DNA from: Gnetum montanum
Taxonomy: Eukaryota > Streptophyta > Gnetopsida > Gnetales > Gnetaceae
Assembly (NCBI GenBank): GCA_015680685.1
Contig: MNCI01036217.1
Location: forward strand, 293,516-357,515
Reading direction: 5' to 3'
Length of the DNA stretch: 64,000 nt
The position numbers were made by a program, and so were the translations under genes. The notes beneath the pieces are model-generated. The model saw only the letters and a list, made by a program, of their open reading frames with translations, was not told the origin of the DNA and searched no databases. This document shows, one piece after another, positions 47,440 through 58,963 of the stretch (position 1 is the stretch's first letter; each line of letters starts with the position of its first letter).

Positions 47440-48345
47440 AATGGACTAGAGATCCCCCAAGATCATACACTCTAGGTTTCTTGTGTATCATCCTTAGTGA
47501 TTTATATTTTCTTCTATTATCCCAAGTGACATTAATGATAATCAAATTTTGATCATTTAGAAACATGTATCTTGTTGGACTAGATGAAATTCTTATTTAT
47601 GAAGGTCCATATATGTTTTATTATTTACTTTCAATTCAGGTTTTGAGTTTCCATCTTCACTACTTATTATTAGTGTATGGCCATGGTTTAGGATATCCTT
47701 CTATAAGTTCTCCATTTGAGTTATTTTCTTGGGATAGGAGTTGATAAGTGAGTTGGATGTTTCCATGCATATTTTGGATAGTTTTATGTTCTCATTTCTT
47801 AATGACTTGGTATCTTTGGTTTAGTGGCCATTGTTTCTTTTCTATACACACTTGTTCTTCAAATTTTTTATGGATTGGTATAAGGATTATGTTGACTTTT
47901 TAAAATTTCAGTTCACAACTATACCCTTTTTCTTCTTAAGTAATGCATGGAATTATTTACATCTATATGGCTCCATGCTTATCTTCCTTGGAGATTTATA
48001 AGGATAAGTCTCTCATTCCTAGCATAGCATCAATTGTGATAAGCCATTCTCTCCTCATAATAATAGGAAATTCCTTGTTATCATTCTTAATAGATCACAA
48101 GAAAGTCTATTGAATAACATCATCCATTGCTAGTGGTTACTACATCTTCTATCTATTTCAAAGGAATGGTGACTGATTGACTTGCAAGCTCTAGTCTTAT
48201 GTTGCACTTCTTTAATGGTATTTGGTTTCATGCCTTGTATTTTTCTTGAGATATTAAGTTAAATCCAAAACTCGAGTCTAGTAGAGCTTTGCATGATGAA
48301 TTTCTAGCAATTTCTAAATAAATCAAAGGACTTCTAGGATCTGTT
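47440..48345 (-). pseudogene. F protease and start of the pol linker (degraded)
   Basis: On the minus strand, DPRSPLIYLEIARNSSCKALL leads into LLDSSFGFNLIS (about 48330-48240), the position of LLDSGS in B, with the Gly lost. NIRLELASQSVTIPL follows. The rest (47960-47440) matches the protease-RT linker only in fragments. RT, RNase H and integrase never appear: the sequence passes directly to the end-of-pol box near 47400. F is therefore a second deletion derivative. Confidence 0.68.
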
Positions 48346-50198
48346 CTTTCTTTAGGAAGATTTTTTTTCTTTGATTTAATTTGATACTATATTAGTCTTT
48401 TTTGGACTTGTTCTAAAGAAAGGACATTTTCTAGATTTGCATTTAGTGTTACAGGTATAATCCTCTCTCTGTATACTAACTACCCTAGTAGCACTCTTTT
48501 ACTATGTCTGTGTTGGTAGTTCTCTTTACATAACCAATGGTGATATTTGTGATAAAGGATTAGGAACTTGATACGAGGGACCTAATGCTAGTTGACATGT
48601 ATAAAGATGCAAATCCATGCATGATGTTATGGGTCTATGATATTCAGATGACCTATAGGAAGAGAAAATATGGATTGAAGTATTTATAGGAAAGATAGAA
48701 TGTTGTACATAGTATCGATAGGGATCTAGTTACCTATATGGATACTATTATCTTAGCAATGGCATTCCCCATGATTATGTTTGTTGCCACTACTACTAGT
48801 ATTGCTCTTATGCTTGAGGATAAGTCTCGCTTGGATAGTATGGTTGTTGGTAGGGCTATTAGAAACTACCTTGTGGATAAGATAATCTTCTGGGCATTTG
48901 CTTCGTAACAAACTTCAAATTAAGTACATATTCCCCAAACTCTTGTAAGTAGGCCATGACAAGACAACATCCCTTAGGATTTTTTTATTTGCATACTTTG
49001 TAGCCTATAACATCTTTTCAACTTGTGTCTATTACTTCCTCCACCACAACAACTTTCCCTTTACTTTTGTAGTTTTCACATCCATTGTCTATTTTCTTCT
49101 TTTTATCTTTACTTCTGTTAAAGATTTTTTTGGTCTCTTACTCCACTATTTTGAGTGTTGTATCAAATTTCTCATTCACAAAATCCATATTTTTTCTACC
49201 TTTTTTGCAATATCATTGACTTATTTCTTGATAGGTAGAGTCTTCTATTGGATTACATCTTCTAATGTTTCTTCTTCTTATGTTTTGCATATCCTTACAT
49301 ATCTTTTTCTAATAGATGGATATATATTATGTTCTTTAGAAAATTCTCTTTTTCATAGTTCACTTTCCTCTTTTACTACCTAGTCTATTAGCCTTTGGAT
49401 TCAATGAGTTGTCATCTTAAATAGTCTTCCTTGGGCATATACTCCAAGTTTTTCTCTTCTTTTGTTCCTTAACCCATCAATGATATAATGTAGTTGTTTC
49501 CTTTGAGAGAATTTATGGTTTAGGAATCTATGCAGTAAGGAATAATACATGTTCATTACTACATCAAGCAATTCATGTGTCCCCTATTTCCATTCTTAGA
49601 TCTATTTTCATAAATTTGACACTTTAGAATAAGTTTGATACTTTTCATTAGATAGCTTCGACATGATACTTCATCTTCAAATTGATTCTAATTCTAAGGA
49701 TTTGTATTAACTTTCTACTTTCCTGATGATTATCCTAGGAAACAACTTTGATTTCTACCAAATATTCTTGAAGTTTTGTAGGACACAGACATCATGGAAT
49801 TCTTGGAGATGGTGTTGTGGATCTGCATTATATTCACCTTCAAATTTTGGGATATTATTTATGTCAAGTCACTTGATGTGACTATCCCTTAAATGCTTAG
49901 TAGGAATCTACATAGCCTCCCTAACATTAATCATATTGCAAGTGTCTAACAAGGATTCTTCAGTCTTTGAGTTTGTGAGCTCTATTGTAGTGGTGATCCC
50001 TCTAATGCTCATGATGCTCTCTTCTTTCATATCTAATCTTATGTCCTCTTTTTTCATGGTCATCTTTCTCTTCTTCAAGATGTCTTCTTTTATGTGCATG
50101 TCTCTCATGATCTCTTCTTATATTCCCATCATGATCCCTTAGTCTTCATCCCCTTTTATTGGAATCTATTGATGAGTTTGAGGAAGAAGATGAAGGAG
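48346..50198 (-). pseudogene. F gag (degraded, 5'-truncated)
   Basis: Clear Athila-like capsid sequence on the minus strand: IPKFEGEYNADPQHHLQEF (about 49855-49800), YKSLELESI, SNEKYQTYSKVSNL. Upstream (50108-49908) lies a Lys/Glu/Met-rich stretch at the place of the charged region in B and C. The N-terminus, leader, primer site and LTR are missing, because the sequence ends against the truncated LTR of element C at about 50198. The interval 48900-48346 corresponds to the Gln/Pro-rich end of gag and is heavily decayed. Confidence 0.75.
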
Positions 50199-50551
50199 TT
50201 AGTGTTGTAACGTGTTGAAGATGTGTACAAAAAGTGGAAATGGATGCTTATGTTAGGATTAGTTAATTGTTAGCTAGTTATTAGATTAAATAGATTAATT
50301 AAATATTTATTATTCTATTTTTAGCACTTAAGCAATTAAATGATAAAAAATAAAAATTAGATACCTCAATTACACTTAACCATACACTTGCTCCTCACAA
50401 GTGGAACTAAGAAGACAATGTCATGATTATTAAGGTTTACCTCCTAGACCTAGTGTACTTGAAGATCCAAAGTCTATAGAATTTCATTGAATTACTTAGT
50501 GAATGCTAGTGATTCATATGGTTGGGTGTAGGGTATACTTACTACTCATCA
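50199..50551 (+). repeat. 5' LTR of element C, 3'-terminal part only
   Basis: Aligns with about 62525-62888 of the 3' LTR (GTTGAAGATGTGTAC, GGATGCTTATGTTAG, CTCCTCACAAGTG) and ends in CTCATCA. Roughly the first 475 bases of the LTR, including the palindrome, TATA and AATAAA, are gone, so this copy has lost its promoter. Confidence 0.85.
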
Positions 50552-50552
50552 T

Positions 50553-50570
50553 TGGCACCATTGCTAGGAA
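50553..50570 (+). other. Primer-binding site of C (tRNA-Asp type)
   Basis: TGGCACCATTGCTAGGAA. Same site as in B with two more transitions, one base after the LTR. Confidence 0.8.
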
Positions 50571-50699
50571 CTTTAGTTAGCTACGTGTGCTATCTAGGAA
50601 TTAGAAAAAATCATTCAATGACATTGTAATTAACTTATCAAAGCTAAATCATTCAACTAACACAATATATTACAAACACACCATTATCAAAATTCTAAA

Positions 50700-53100
50700 A
50701 TGGCTTCTTCTCATAGGGTTAATTCTCCGCTATGGTTCAAGCATGCATCCAATCAGCAAAGATGTGAGGGCTCAACTCAATAAGTGCCCCAATAATGCAT
50801 AGTGATATATACTCATCCTAATGAGTATGTGCCAAATTTCACCTTCATCTTACACCAAGATGAATAACTATGATGGAGGAACGTGGAGGGAAATACTATG
50901 TTGTCGCTTGATTAATCAGTTCCTACTATGCTTCTCCAATCTCTTATGAGGTTGGGCATCCCAGGGTTCAATGTTTAATATGTTGTGTAGGACCAAAACT
51001 ATCAAGATTATCATCCCACTAAGGCACAATGCAAAAGAAGCTAGCAACAAGAGAGGCATTACGAATCTTTGAAGGGGAAATAGTTTGATAAACCCTTGTT
51101 CCTATTGGATCAAAAAGAAGGAGAGGATTCCTTTTTAGGAGGTTCTCAATTCACTAATTCTCTTTTCCTTGGATTTGATGAAGGGAACTTAAATCAAAAA
51201 CTATAGTCCACTATAGATCATCTTGGTTTAGGTAAGAATAGGTTCCATGACCATGGGAATTCCAAAAGTGGGAGTCATGGTAGGAATGTGGACAAACATG
51301 ATGATTGTGGTTATGAAAAAAGAAGAGGGGGTAGTAGGAACCATGCTGGTACTAGCTCTTCTCCCTCCTCTTCATATTTGACATCCTCATCCTCTTTCTC
51401 CTATAACTCTAACTAAAGCCACAGATGCTATGACCATGGTGGAGGTGACTGATGAGATAGAGATTATCATAGGGCCCATCGGACTAGTAGAGACCAGGGG
51501 TGTGGGCAATTAAGGAAGGCCTACCACCATGAAAGAAGGAGAAGTAGAGGAAATCATGGGCATCATGGACATCATAAAGGTTATTACCATGACGAGACTT
51601 TACTTGCAACAAGGAATATGCTAAACATTACAAAGGTAGTGAAAATCCTAACAAGGCATGTGAAAGATAGTAGAATCAAGTCGTTGTATATGAACAATAT
51701 TTCTAAGTTTGAAGGGGAATACAACTCAAAACCACAAAACCATATTCATGCCTTTCACAATGCCTATGCCTTGTAGAACATTGAAAATAAATGGCAAAAA
51801 TTAAAGCTATTCCCAAGGACACTAACCAAGGAAGCTCAAAGTTGGTACCAATCCTTAGAGCTAGAATCAATCCACTGATAGAGTATGATGCTTGAGCTCT
51901 TCAATGACAAGTATTAGACATACTCTCGAATGTCCAATTTGAAAAAGTAGATCCAAGGTTGGAAACAAAAAATGCATGAACCCTTGGACCTAGCCATGGA
52001 TAGGTACTATTCTCTCTTACACTAATGTCCTCGCCATGGTTATTCTCAAAGGGAGCAACTCCACCATATGATAGATGGGATTTACATAGAAACAAGAAGA
52101 ACTTTTTGTATCTATGCCCAATGGAAACTTTTAGAACTTAGAGCTCATCAAATCTAAAGTCTTATTGAGTAGGTTGATAAATAAGAACTAAAGTTAAGAA
52201 AAAGAAAAGTATGGAAGAATACAATTGGGACCCTTCCATCCAAAAAAGGGAGGTCTGATTCTATGACAAAGGAGGAGGCACTACTTGATGAGGTGGTGCA
52301 ATGCAAGACCTTACTGATTCAAAAGCCTATTTTTGGAATTTTGGCTAAAGTAGATAAAATGTGGAACTCTTTATATGAAAAGTTCCAAACTAGTCTAAAA
52401 ATGGTAGAGGAATCCAAGGAGAAAAGTAGTGATCATGATTGTAGGAGAAGAGAGTAAGCTGAACATGCCCACTAAAGGGGTAAGGGCAAGGCTGCTATCA
52501 TAGAGGAGGTTTTGGACTCTGAATCAAATGATGATGGTGGGTGTGACATCTACCACTATGAACATCCTAAGGTATTTTGTCCCCTTATGTCACACTTGTA
52601 GGAATCTTGGGTGTATGCTTTAAATCCTAGATTGGCAAAAAGGTAAGCACCTAGAAAGTTGCCTTATCCTCAAGGCAACCCTAGGAAATTTTACCAATAA
52701 CAAGCCTACTATCCAAGTGGAGTTCTAACACAACCTTATGAGCAATACCATTAGTGGAAACATCCACAGTCATGGGGTATGCCACTACTAAGGTATTAGT
52801 ATCCTTACTAGTAGCCTATTAAATATGGGTACTATGTCCAATAGTCCACTTCTCTGCATGACTCTTCTAGTCATGCTTCATTCCAAGATCACTACTACAC
52901 TCTTGAATACTATAGAGCCCAATCTCTAAGAGGTAAATCCCCATTTTCTCATTACTCTCCTCATCCTTCTGCACATACCCCTCCATCTTCAACTCAATTA
53001 CCACCTACTCCATCAATGCAAGGTGAAATTCCAACCTAATTGTAGTAACATAACACCACCAAGGTTGTTAACTTATAGTTGACTCCTCAACTAAGTGGTT
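50700..53100 (+). pseudogene. C gag (degraded)
   Basis: ATG at 50700 (MASSHRVNSP) opens a frame that can be followed, apart from nonsense codons, through gag into protease. Order: N-terminal domain with THPNEYVPNFTFILHQ (about 50808-50856), a Ser-, Gly- and His-rich stretch (51240-51600), then the capsid domain with MNNISKFEGEYN (51690) and WYQSLELESI. An acidic linker follows (52263-52457, partly coiled coil), then the finger region near 52540, where the second Cys is Tyr (CDIYHYEHP). Stops read TAA, TAG or TGA where B has Gln or Arg codons. No frameshift is needed. Confidence 0.87.
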
Positions 53101-54990
53101 TAGAAAATAAACTCTAAAAAAGACTCTTCTTTTGAACCAATAGTACTACAAAGCCCTTACATACACCTACAGCTAATGACTCTACTTCTCCCTCATCTTC
53201 TGCAAACTCATTCGAGAACCCTTCAAACCAAATGCCTTCCAAAGTGCATACCGTGATGTTGATCCATGTTGTCACAAATTAGATTAAGGCTAGTCACCTT
53301 CCCAAGAAAAGAACCAATTTTGGGAGTCCCCTAATTTATTTCCAAATTACTAGGAATGAGTCATGCAAGGCTCTTCTAAACTCAATTTTTGGTATAACTT
53401 TAATTTACCATGAGATGTATAAATCCTAGAACCTACCTTCACTAAAGAAGAGCAACATTCATCTTGAGTTGGCAAATCATTCCATCACCGTTCCTTTGGG
53501 ATTGGTATAGGATATTGTGATCATTGGCTATGGGTGGTCCTATCCTGCTAATTTCCTAGTTATTTTTGTTGATAATTGTAAGGGGAACTTCCCAATCATC
53601 ATGGAAAGGGCTTGGCTAAGCACTATTCATGCATGGTTAGACATCAAAGACCTTTCCTTGGAAATTTTCAAGGAAAATAAATTTTGAAAGATAGAGAAGT
53701 ATATTCCATACATTGCATATAATGACATAGGATGCAACTATGTGCATAAATTATGATTTGTAAAAAGTACATCTATCATAGCATGCCAATAGTATACAGA
53801 CATGAAAGAAATTTAAAGGTGCTTGTACACAATAGCCACAAAATAGGAGGGCACCCAGTGGCTAACAACTGATGCAGAATGTAGTTCAAAAATTTGCATG
53901 AAACCAACTAAGATCTTGACAAGTGCCTATGTTAAGAGCATGGATGAACTAGAGCAAGTTCATCACCAACTCTCTAATGGTGAACCTAATGATACCAATT
54001 GGGGAGAGTTAGAAATCTATGAAAGTTTTAAACATGAGTCCCTAGAGTTAAAAACTCTACCTATTGGCATGGAATATGCTTTTCTAAAAAAATGGTAAGT
54101 TGGTTATAATCAATGCCAATATTACTCCTTAAAAAATAAGAAGCTATTAAGGGTGGTCAACAAATAGTTAACAACCTTTTCCTGGTCATATCATGAATTA
54201 ATTAGAATTGATTCATGGATATGTTCGCACCACATTCATATAGATGCCTCTGTGAACCTAAAGAGACAACCACAATGGTAGTTGAACCCCAAATCAAAGT
54301 AGATCATCAAAGAGAAGATTCAACAACTCTTCAAGTAGGGGTGCATCTATCCCATTTTGGATAGCAAGTGGGTTAGCCCACTTGTGATAGTGTTAAAGAA
54401 AGATGACAAGTGGAGGGTTTATATTAACTTCAAGCTATTGAAAATGGTAACATAAAAAGATAATTTTCTATTTTCACTTGTGGACAAGGTGTTGGACACT
54501 ATCACTAGACATTAATACTATAGCTTTCTGGATGGTTAGAGTGGCTATAACCAAATCTAGATTACATCTAAGAATTAGGCCAAAATAACATTCACAAGTC
54601 CCTGGGGAACTTTTGCATATAGAAAGATGCCCTTTTGCCTATGTAATGCTCCTACAACATTTCAATACCTTGTCTTGAACACCTTCCAACATTTAAATGG
54701 TCGCGAGGTAGAAGTGTTCATGGATGACTTCTCCACCTATGGGGCTACATTTGAGCAAGCCTTAGAACACCTTGAGAAAGTGCTAAAAAGGTGTGTGGAG
54801 ATCAACCTTTGGTCCAATTAGCAAAAGAACCATCTAATGGTCTAGAAGGGCATTGTTCTGAAGCACATAATATCACAAGCAAGAATTGAGATGGACCTTG
54901 ATAAAATAAGGGTCATCCAAGGAATTACCTACCAACCAAAAACTATCAAAGATGTCTAATCATTTCTTAGTCACACTGGCTACTACTAAT
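53101..54990 (+). pseudogene. C protease and RT (degraded)
   Basis: Protease: LLNSIFGITLIY near 53370-53410 replaces LLDSGS of B, so the catalytic Asp is Asn and the Gly is shifted or lost. NLPSLKKSNIHLEL and GYGWSYPANFLVI follow. The linker contains an open piece (53898-54098) ending at an A-run with one extra A near 54087. RT (54310-54990) shows SKWVSPLVIV, SFLDG.SGYNQI and FCLCNAPTTFQ, and keeps FMDD (54717-54728) within EVFMDDFSTYG. RT is again in the gag frame, so the A insertion is compensated. Confidence 0.85.
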
Positions 54991-56830
54991 GCTTCATAGA
55001 GAATTTCTCTAAGATCACAAAACCATTGGTGGAGCCTACAAAGAAGGATTCTCTATTCACCTAGACTGAGGAATGTGAGAATGCATTCTAGTAACTCAAG
55101 CAAAAGCTTGTAGAAACTCCAATTCTATGAGCACCTTATTAATTCAAACCATTTCATATTATGAAAGATGCATCAAATTATTCCTTGGGAGTCATGCTCA
55201 CATAGTTTGATGATCAAAAACATTTTTATTGTATCCATTGTGTGAGTTGAAGAATTGTGGGTGCATAGCTGAATTATACCATAACAAAGAAAGAACTAAT
55301 GGTAGCGGTGTATGCCTTGGAGAAATTTATGCACTATGTGCTTAGGTACAAGGTGTTCATGCACACAAATCCAGTGCAATTCGATTTCTTATGAACAAAT
55401 CAACGATGAGCCCCATGTCATATGATGGCTAATGATCTTGTAAGAATTTGATCTCACAATGGTAGATTGAAAAGGAATCGAGAATGTGGTTGCCAACTAC
55501 TTGTCTTAATTAAGATGGGATAACAAAGAGGAGGAGAGCCCACTTTTTGGTCAATTTCCTAATGAACTCTTCTTTGCTGGTGCTATAAATAAAAAAATTC
55601 CCAATGAACCTAATTGGTACGATGGCATCCTTACCTACCTTCTCACTCAAGAAATTCCATAGAAGTTGAACTACAAGAAGAAATAATAATTTCTTTACTA
55701 GGAAAAATGCTTCATTGAGATCAATGAACACCTTTATAAGGTGTGCATTGAGGGCCTGGTCCATTGGTGTGTTCCTAATGTTGATCAATTTTGCATCCTT
55801 CAAGATGCTCATGAGGGTCCTTGTAGGAGCCACTATGCTAGGAGATGCATGGCCATTAAGATCCTCATGGTAGGGTATTATTGGCCAATATTTCTCAAGG
55901 ATGCTCACCACTTCATCTAATCACCGCCAATGCAATGATGTGATGATAGCTTATATGGAGAGGCCTTAATAGTGGATTCAATCATTGGAACCCTTTGATA
56001 TTTGGGGCATTAACTTCATGGGTCCCATAACATCCATGTCAAATGAAGAGTCATACATCATAATCATTGTTGACTATTGTACAAAATGGGAAAAATTAGC
56101 AATCATACCAACTATACATCTTCTACAACTACTCGATTTGTACAACAAAATGTTGTAAATATGTTTTGTATGCCACATGCACTTATTTCTGATAATGGTA
56201 CTCACTTTACAGGAACTACCTTTCATAAGTTTATGCAATGCTTGGGGGTAGAACATAAATTAACAACATCCTACCACCCCCAAGACAATAGTCAAGCTAA
56301 GGTTATGAATAGGAAGATCATTAAGATCTTAACAAGAACAATTAGCAAATATAGGAGAGATTGGAGCACTAAACTTAAGAATGCCCTTTGGGCCTATGGC
56401 TCAACCTAGAAACTCCATATATGCTATTATCCCTATGAAGTAGTGTACAAAAAACTACCAACTCTTCCTATTCAGTCCAAGCTTCGTACACTTTCAATAG
56501 CTTGTGACCTTGACCTTGACCTTATTCTAGCATAGAAAGAGACACTGATAAACCTTAACGTGCTAGATAAAAACCAATTGGTAGCCCTATCATTTAATGA
56601 GTTTCACAATGCATTCAACAAGCAATTCCATGACCTAAAAATAAGGAAGGTAAAATTTCAAGCAAGAGACCAAGTCCTCTACTACAACCCAACACATATG
56701 CCACAAAGAACTAAGTTCCAAACATTGTGGCAAGGGCCTTACATCATCTATGGAACCTTTCCTTCTGGGGCCATGTTGATCTACAAAATTGAAATCCCAA
56801 ATAGAAAACTAGTGATCAACATGTAACAAG
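54991..56830 (+). pseudogene. C RNase H and integrase (degraded)
   Basis: RNase H (about 55000-55500) is recognised by KDASNYSLGVML and ELMVAVYALEKFMHYVL. The integrase finger region (about 55800-55930) has the His pair, but the Cys pair is lost. The core shows WGINFMGPI (first catalytic Asp is Asn), SDNGTHF with the second Asp intact, and GVEHKLTTSYHPQ. The final Glu reads Lys (SQAKVMNR). An open C-terminal part (56560-56826) contains KFQARDQVLYYN. The frame differs from gag-RT, so one net frameshift lies between 54830 and 56070. Confidence 0.87.
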
Positions 56831-58480
56831 TTAAACCTTTCCATGAGCCTAAGAGAGCCAATGACAACAACACCTCCTCGGATGGATAGGCACACTCAAT
56901 ATTTCAGATCTCCTCTTTTCAACTCAATTGTAGGGGAGATGGTCATTCGTGATGATCAATCAAAGTGGCTTCTTAGTTTTTACACTTTTTCATTTTACAC
57001 TATTTTTTGTTTTACACCATCTTTAGTATGTTTTACCTTTCTTGAATATTTTATAATTTCTTTTATATTTTACTTTATTTTTNATTTCTTGAATATTTTA
57101 TAATTTCTTTTATATTTTACTTTATTTTTGTTTATGTTTTTCTAATGTTTGGATTCCTTTTCCTTTATTACCAACAAGACACAATGATGTTGTAGCTATT
57201 TTCTAATGGTGGTTTATACTTAATGTTCTTTGATTACTAATGTTTGGATCCTATCTTTGAATTTTGGGATTGATAAATAAGACATGGTTTCTTTTTCATG
57301 AAATAGGTAGTGATTCCACGTCATCCACCCATCCATAAAACTCTATGGTGTTCCTTGTTTTCTAAATATGAGGTCCCTTCATTAATGAAACTTTTAATGA
57401 ACTTGTGAACTTGGTAGTTTTCAAACTGGGAAAAGATTAAATGGATAGAAAAGGAGGTGACTTCAATGGGATTTGATGCTCTTTGTACTTATCTACCCTC
57501 TTGAGTGCATAAGTGTTTTCATGGATTTCTCACCATTCCAATGTTAACCAATAATAGGAAGTTAAAGTCTTTGCATGGTGTGGTTCCCATCCAAAAATCA
57601 TAAAAGCAAAAAACTCAAACAAATGATGGGAATTCAAAGTAAACCCCTTACACTCAATAATGGGCTACAAGCACTAGTTATGGGACTAGAAAGACATGTT
57701 GCCCATGCCCAAAGGTCCCCTCTAACTAAGTTCCTTTCTCACTTCATGCTTCTCTTTTCTTCTATTGAAGGAATGGTGATTGATCTGTGGGAGCATTTTT
57801 GTGTCTTGAGGGGATGGATTGGTTTTAAAGTATTGATGCAAAGTCATTTTCTATGGTTGTTTTTGATCTCAAATAAGAATGGATTTTATCAAGTCATCTT
57901 AACCATAAAATCCACAAGGAACTTCATGAAACCATGATTTGGGACTCCATTCCATCTTCTCTTTCATTTGCTACTACTTCTGATAATTCACCTCACTACT
58001 AGTTTTTCATGGTTTCATTCAATGTCTTAATTTGATGTTTTGAAATTCTTAGATAGATTCTTACAGGATTTAGTCCTTAACTTTCCACAACCATTAATAA
58101 CCCATGGGGTCCATAGACTCCTTGGTTTGAAGGCATGCAAGGGCATTAAGGACATGAACCTATTATGGGAAGGACCCACTTGCATACCTCTAGGTTGGGA
58201 TAGTTAAGTTCCTTATCCTTAGACATTTTTGAGATCAAATCCTTTGTACATCCCATTGGTTGCATCCAACTATGCACTCCTTCAAAATTTCATTTTCCAA
58301 CCTAGAAAGTCCTTTTTTATAATTTATCTTATCCTCTTACAATGTTTCATCATGTTTACAACTTTTCTAGGTCTCCAAAAACTTTCATTTCACATTTAAA
58401 CTCTTTTTTTCCTCATTAATTTTTAAAAGTACAAAATTTTTTCCATTGGCTTCGTCAAAAAAATCCCATCAACAAAGGGG
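56831..58480 (+). other. C non-coding region between pol and third ORF
   Basis: Homologous to 29281-30715 in A and 42491-43700 in B. It opens with the end-of-pol purine-rich box (GTAGGGGAGATGG near 56930), then T-rich DNA. The conserved GGCATGCAAGGGCATTAAGG and GGACCCACTTGCATACC segment lies near 58130-58190. No conserved frame. It contains a duplication around an undetermined base (57038-57129). Confidence 0.6.
57038..57129 (+). repeat. Perfect 45-bp duplication around an N
   Basis: 57038-57082 and 57085-57129 are identical, separated by the undetermined base at 57083 and an A. A and B have only one copy of similar T-rich DNA here. The pattern suggests overlapping sequence ends joined by an N rather than a biological repeat. 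Confidence 0.75.
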
Positions 58481-58528
58481 GTTGCATCAACGTGATCCCA
58501 TCGATGCAGCCCAAAAATCCTATAAATA
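58481..58528 (+). promoter_or_regulatory. Palindrome plus TATA box upstream of the C third ORF
   Basis: GTTGCATC (58481-58488) and GATGCAGC (58503-58510) pair with one mismatch. TATAAATA follows at 58521-58528 in CCTATAAATACC. The start of the C LTR has the related arrangement GCTGCATCAATGGGATG ahead of its own TATAAAT. The matching place in A also keeps an inverted repeat and TATA-like box with different bases. Possible internal promoter of the third ORF; untested. Confidence 0.45.
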
Positions 58529-58675
58529 CCAGCGAACACTTAGCAATTTTTGCACATTTGCTCATAAATGAGGGGGGAGTTTTTACATTTTTTAGAGCCC
58601 AAAACCTTCCAAAGCCCATAATTTTCAAACCATTTTTTCAATTTACCTTATTCTTCATTCCTACAGCTACCAAAG

Positions 58676-58963
58676 GTAAGCACTACATCGTGGCGGCCAC
58701 AAACCTTAGGTTTTTTATGGAAATTTTTTTGAAATTTTTCTAACTCCCATGGAGGTTTAACTAATAAAATAGCATTAAAATCATCAATTTATAAAGTTAA
58801 ACCCTACCACCAAAATTTAATGACCTTATTAATCAATGAATATTAAAATATTCAATCTACCATGATCATAACTTAGCCAAGTGTAACTAACCAATGAGAT
58901 AAGATACCTAAATGTCATAAGTTACACATCACACACTAATCCTTGGTTCTATTATGATCATAG
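58676..58963 (+). other. Putative intron between internal promoter and C third ORF
   Basis: CAAAG|GTAAGC at 58676 and CATAG|ATGG at 58963-58964 would bound a 288-base intron ending exactly before an ATG. In A, the corresponding ATAG|GTGAGC (30908) and ATAG|ATG (31189-31190) would give 282 bases. GT and AG are kept although the surrounding sequence has diverged clearly. Splicing is inferred only. Confidence 0.35.
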
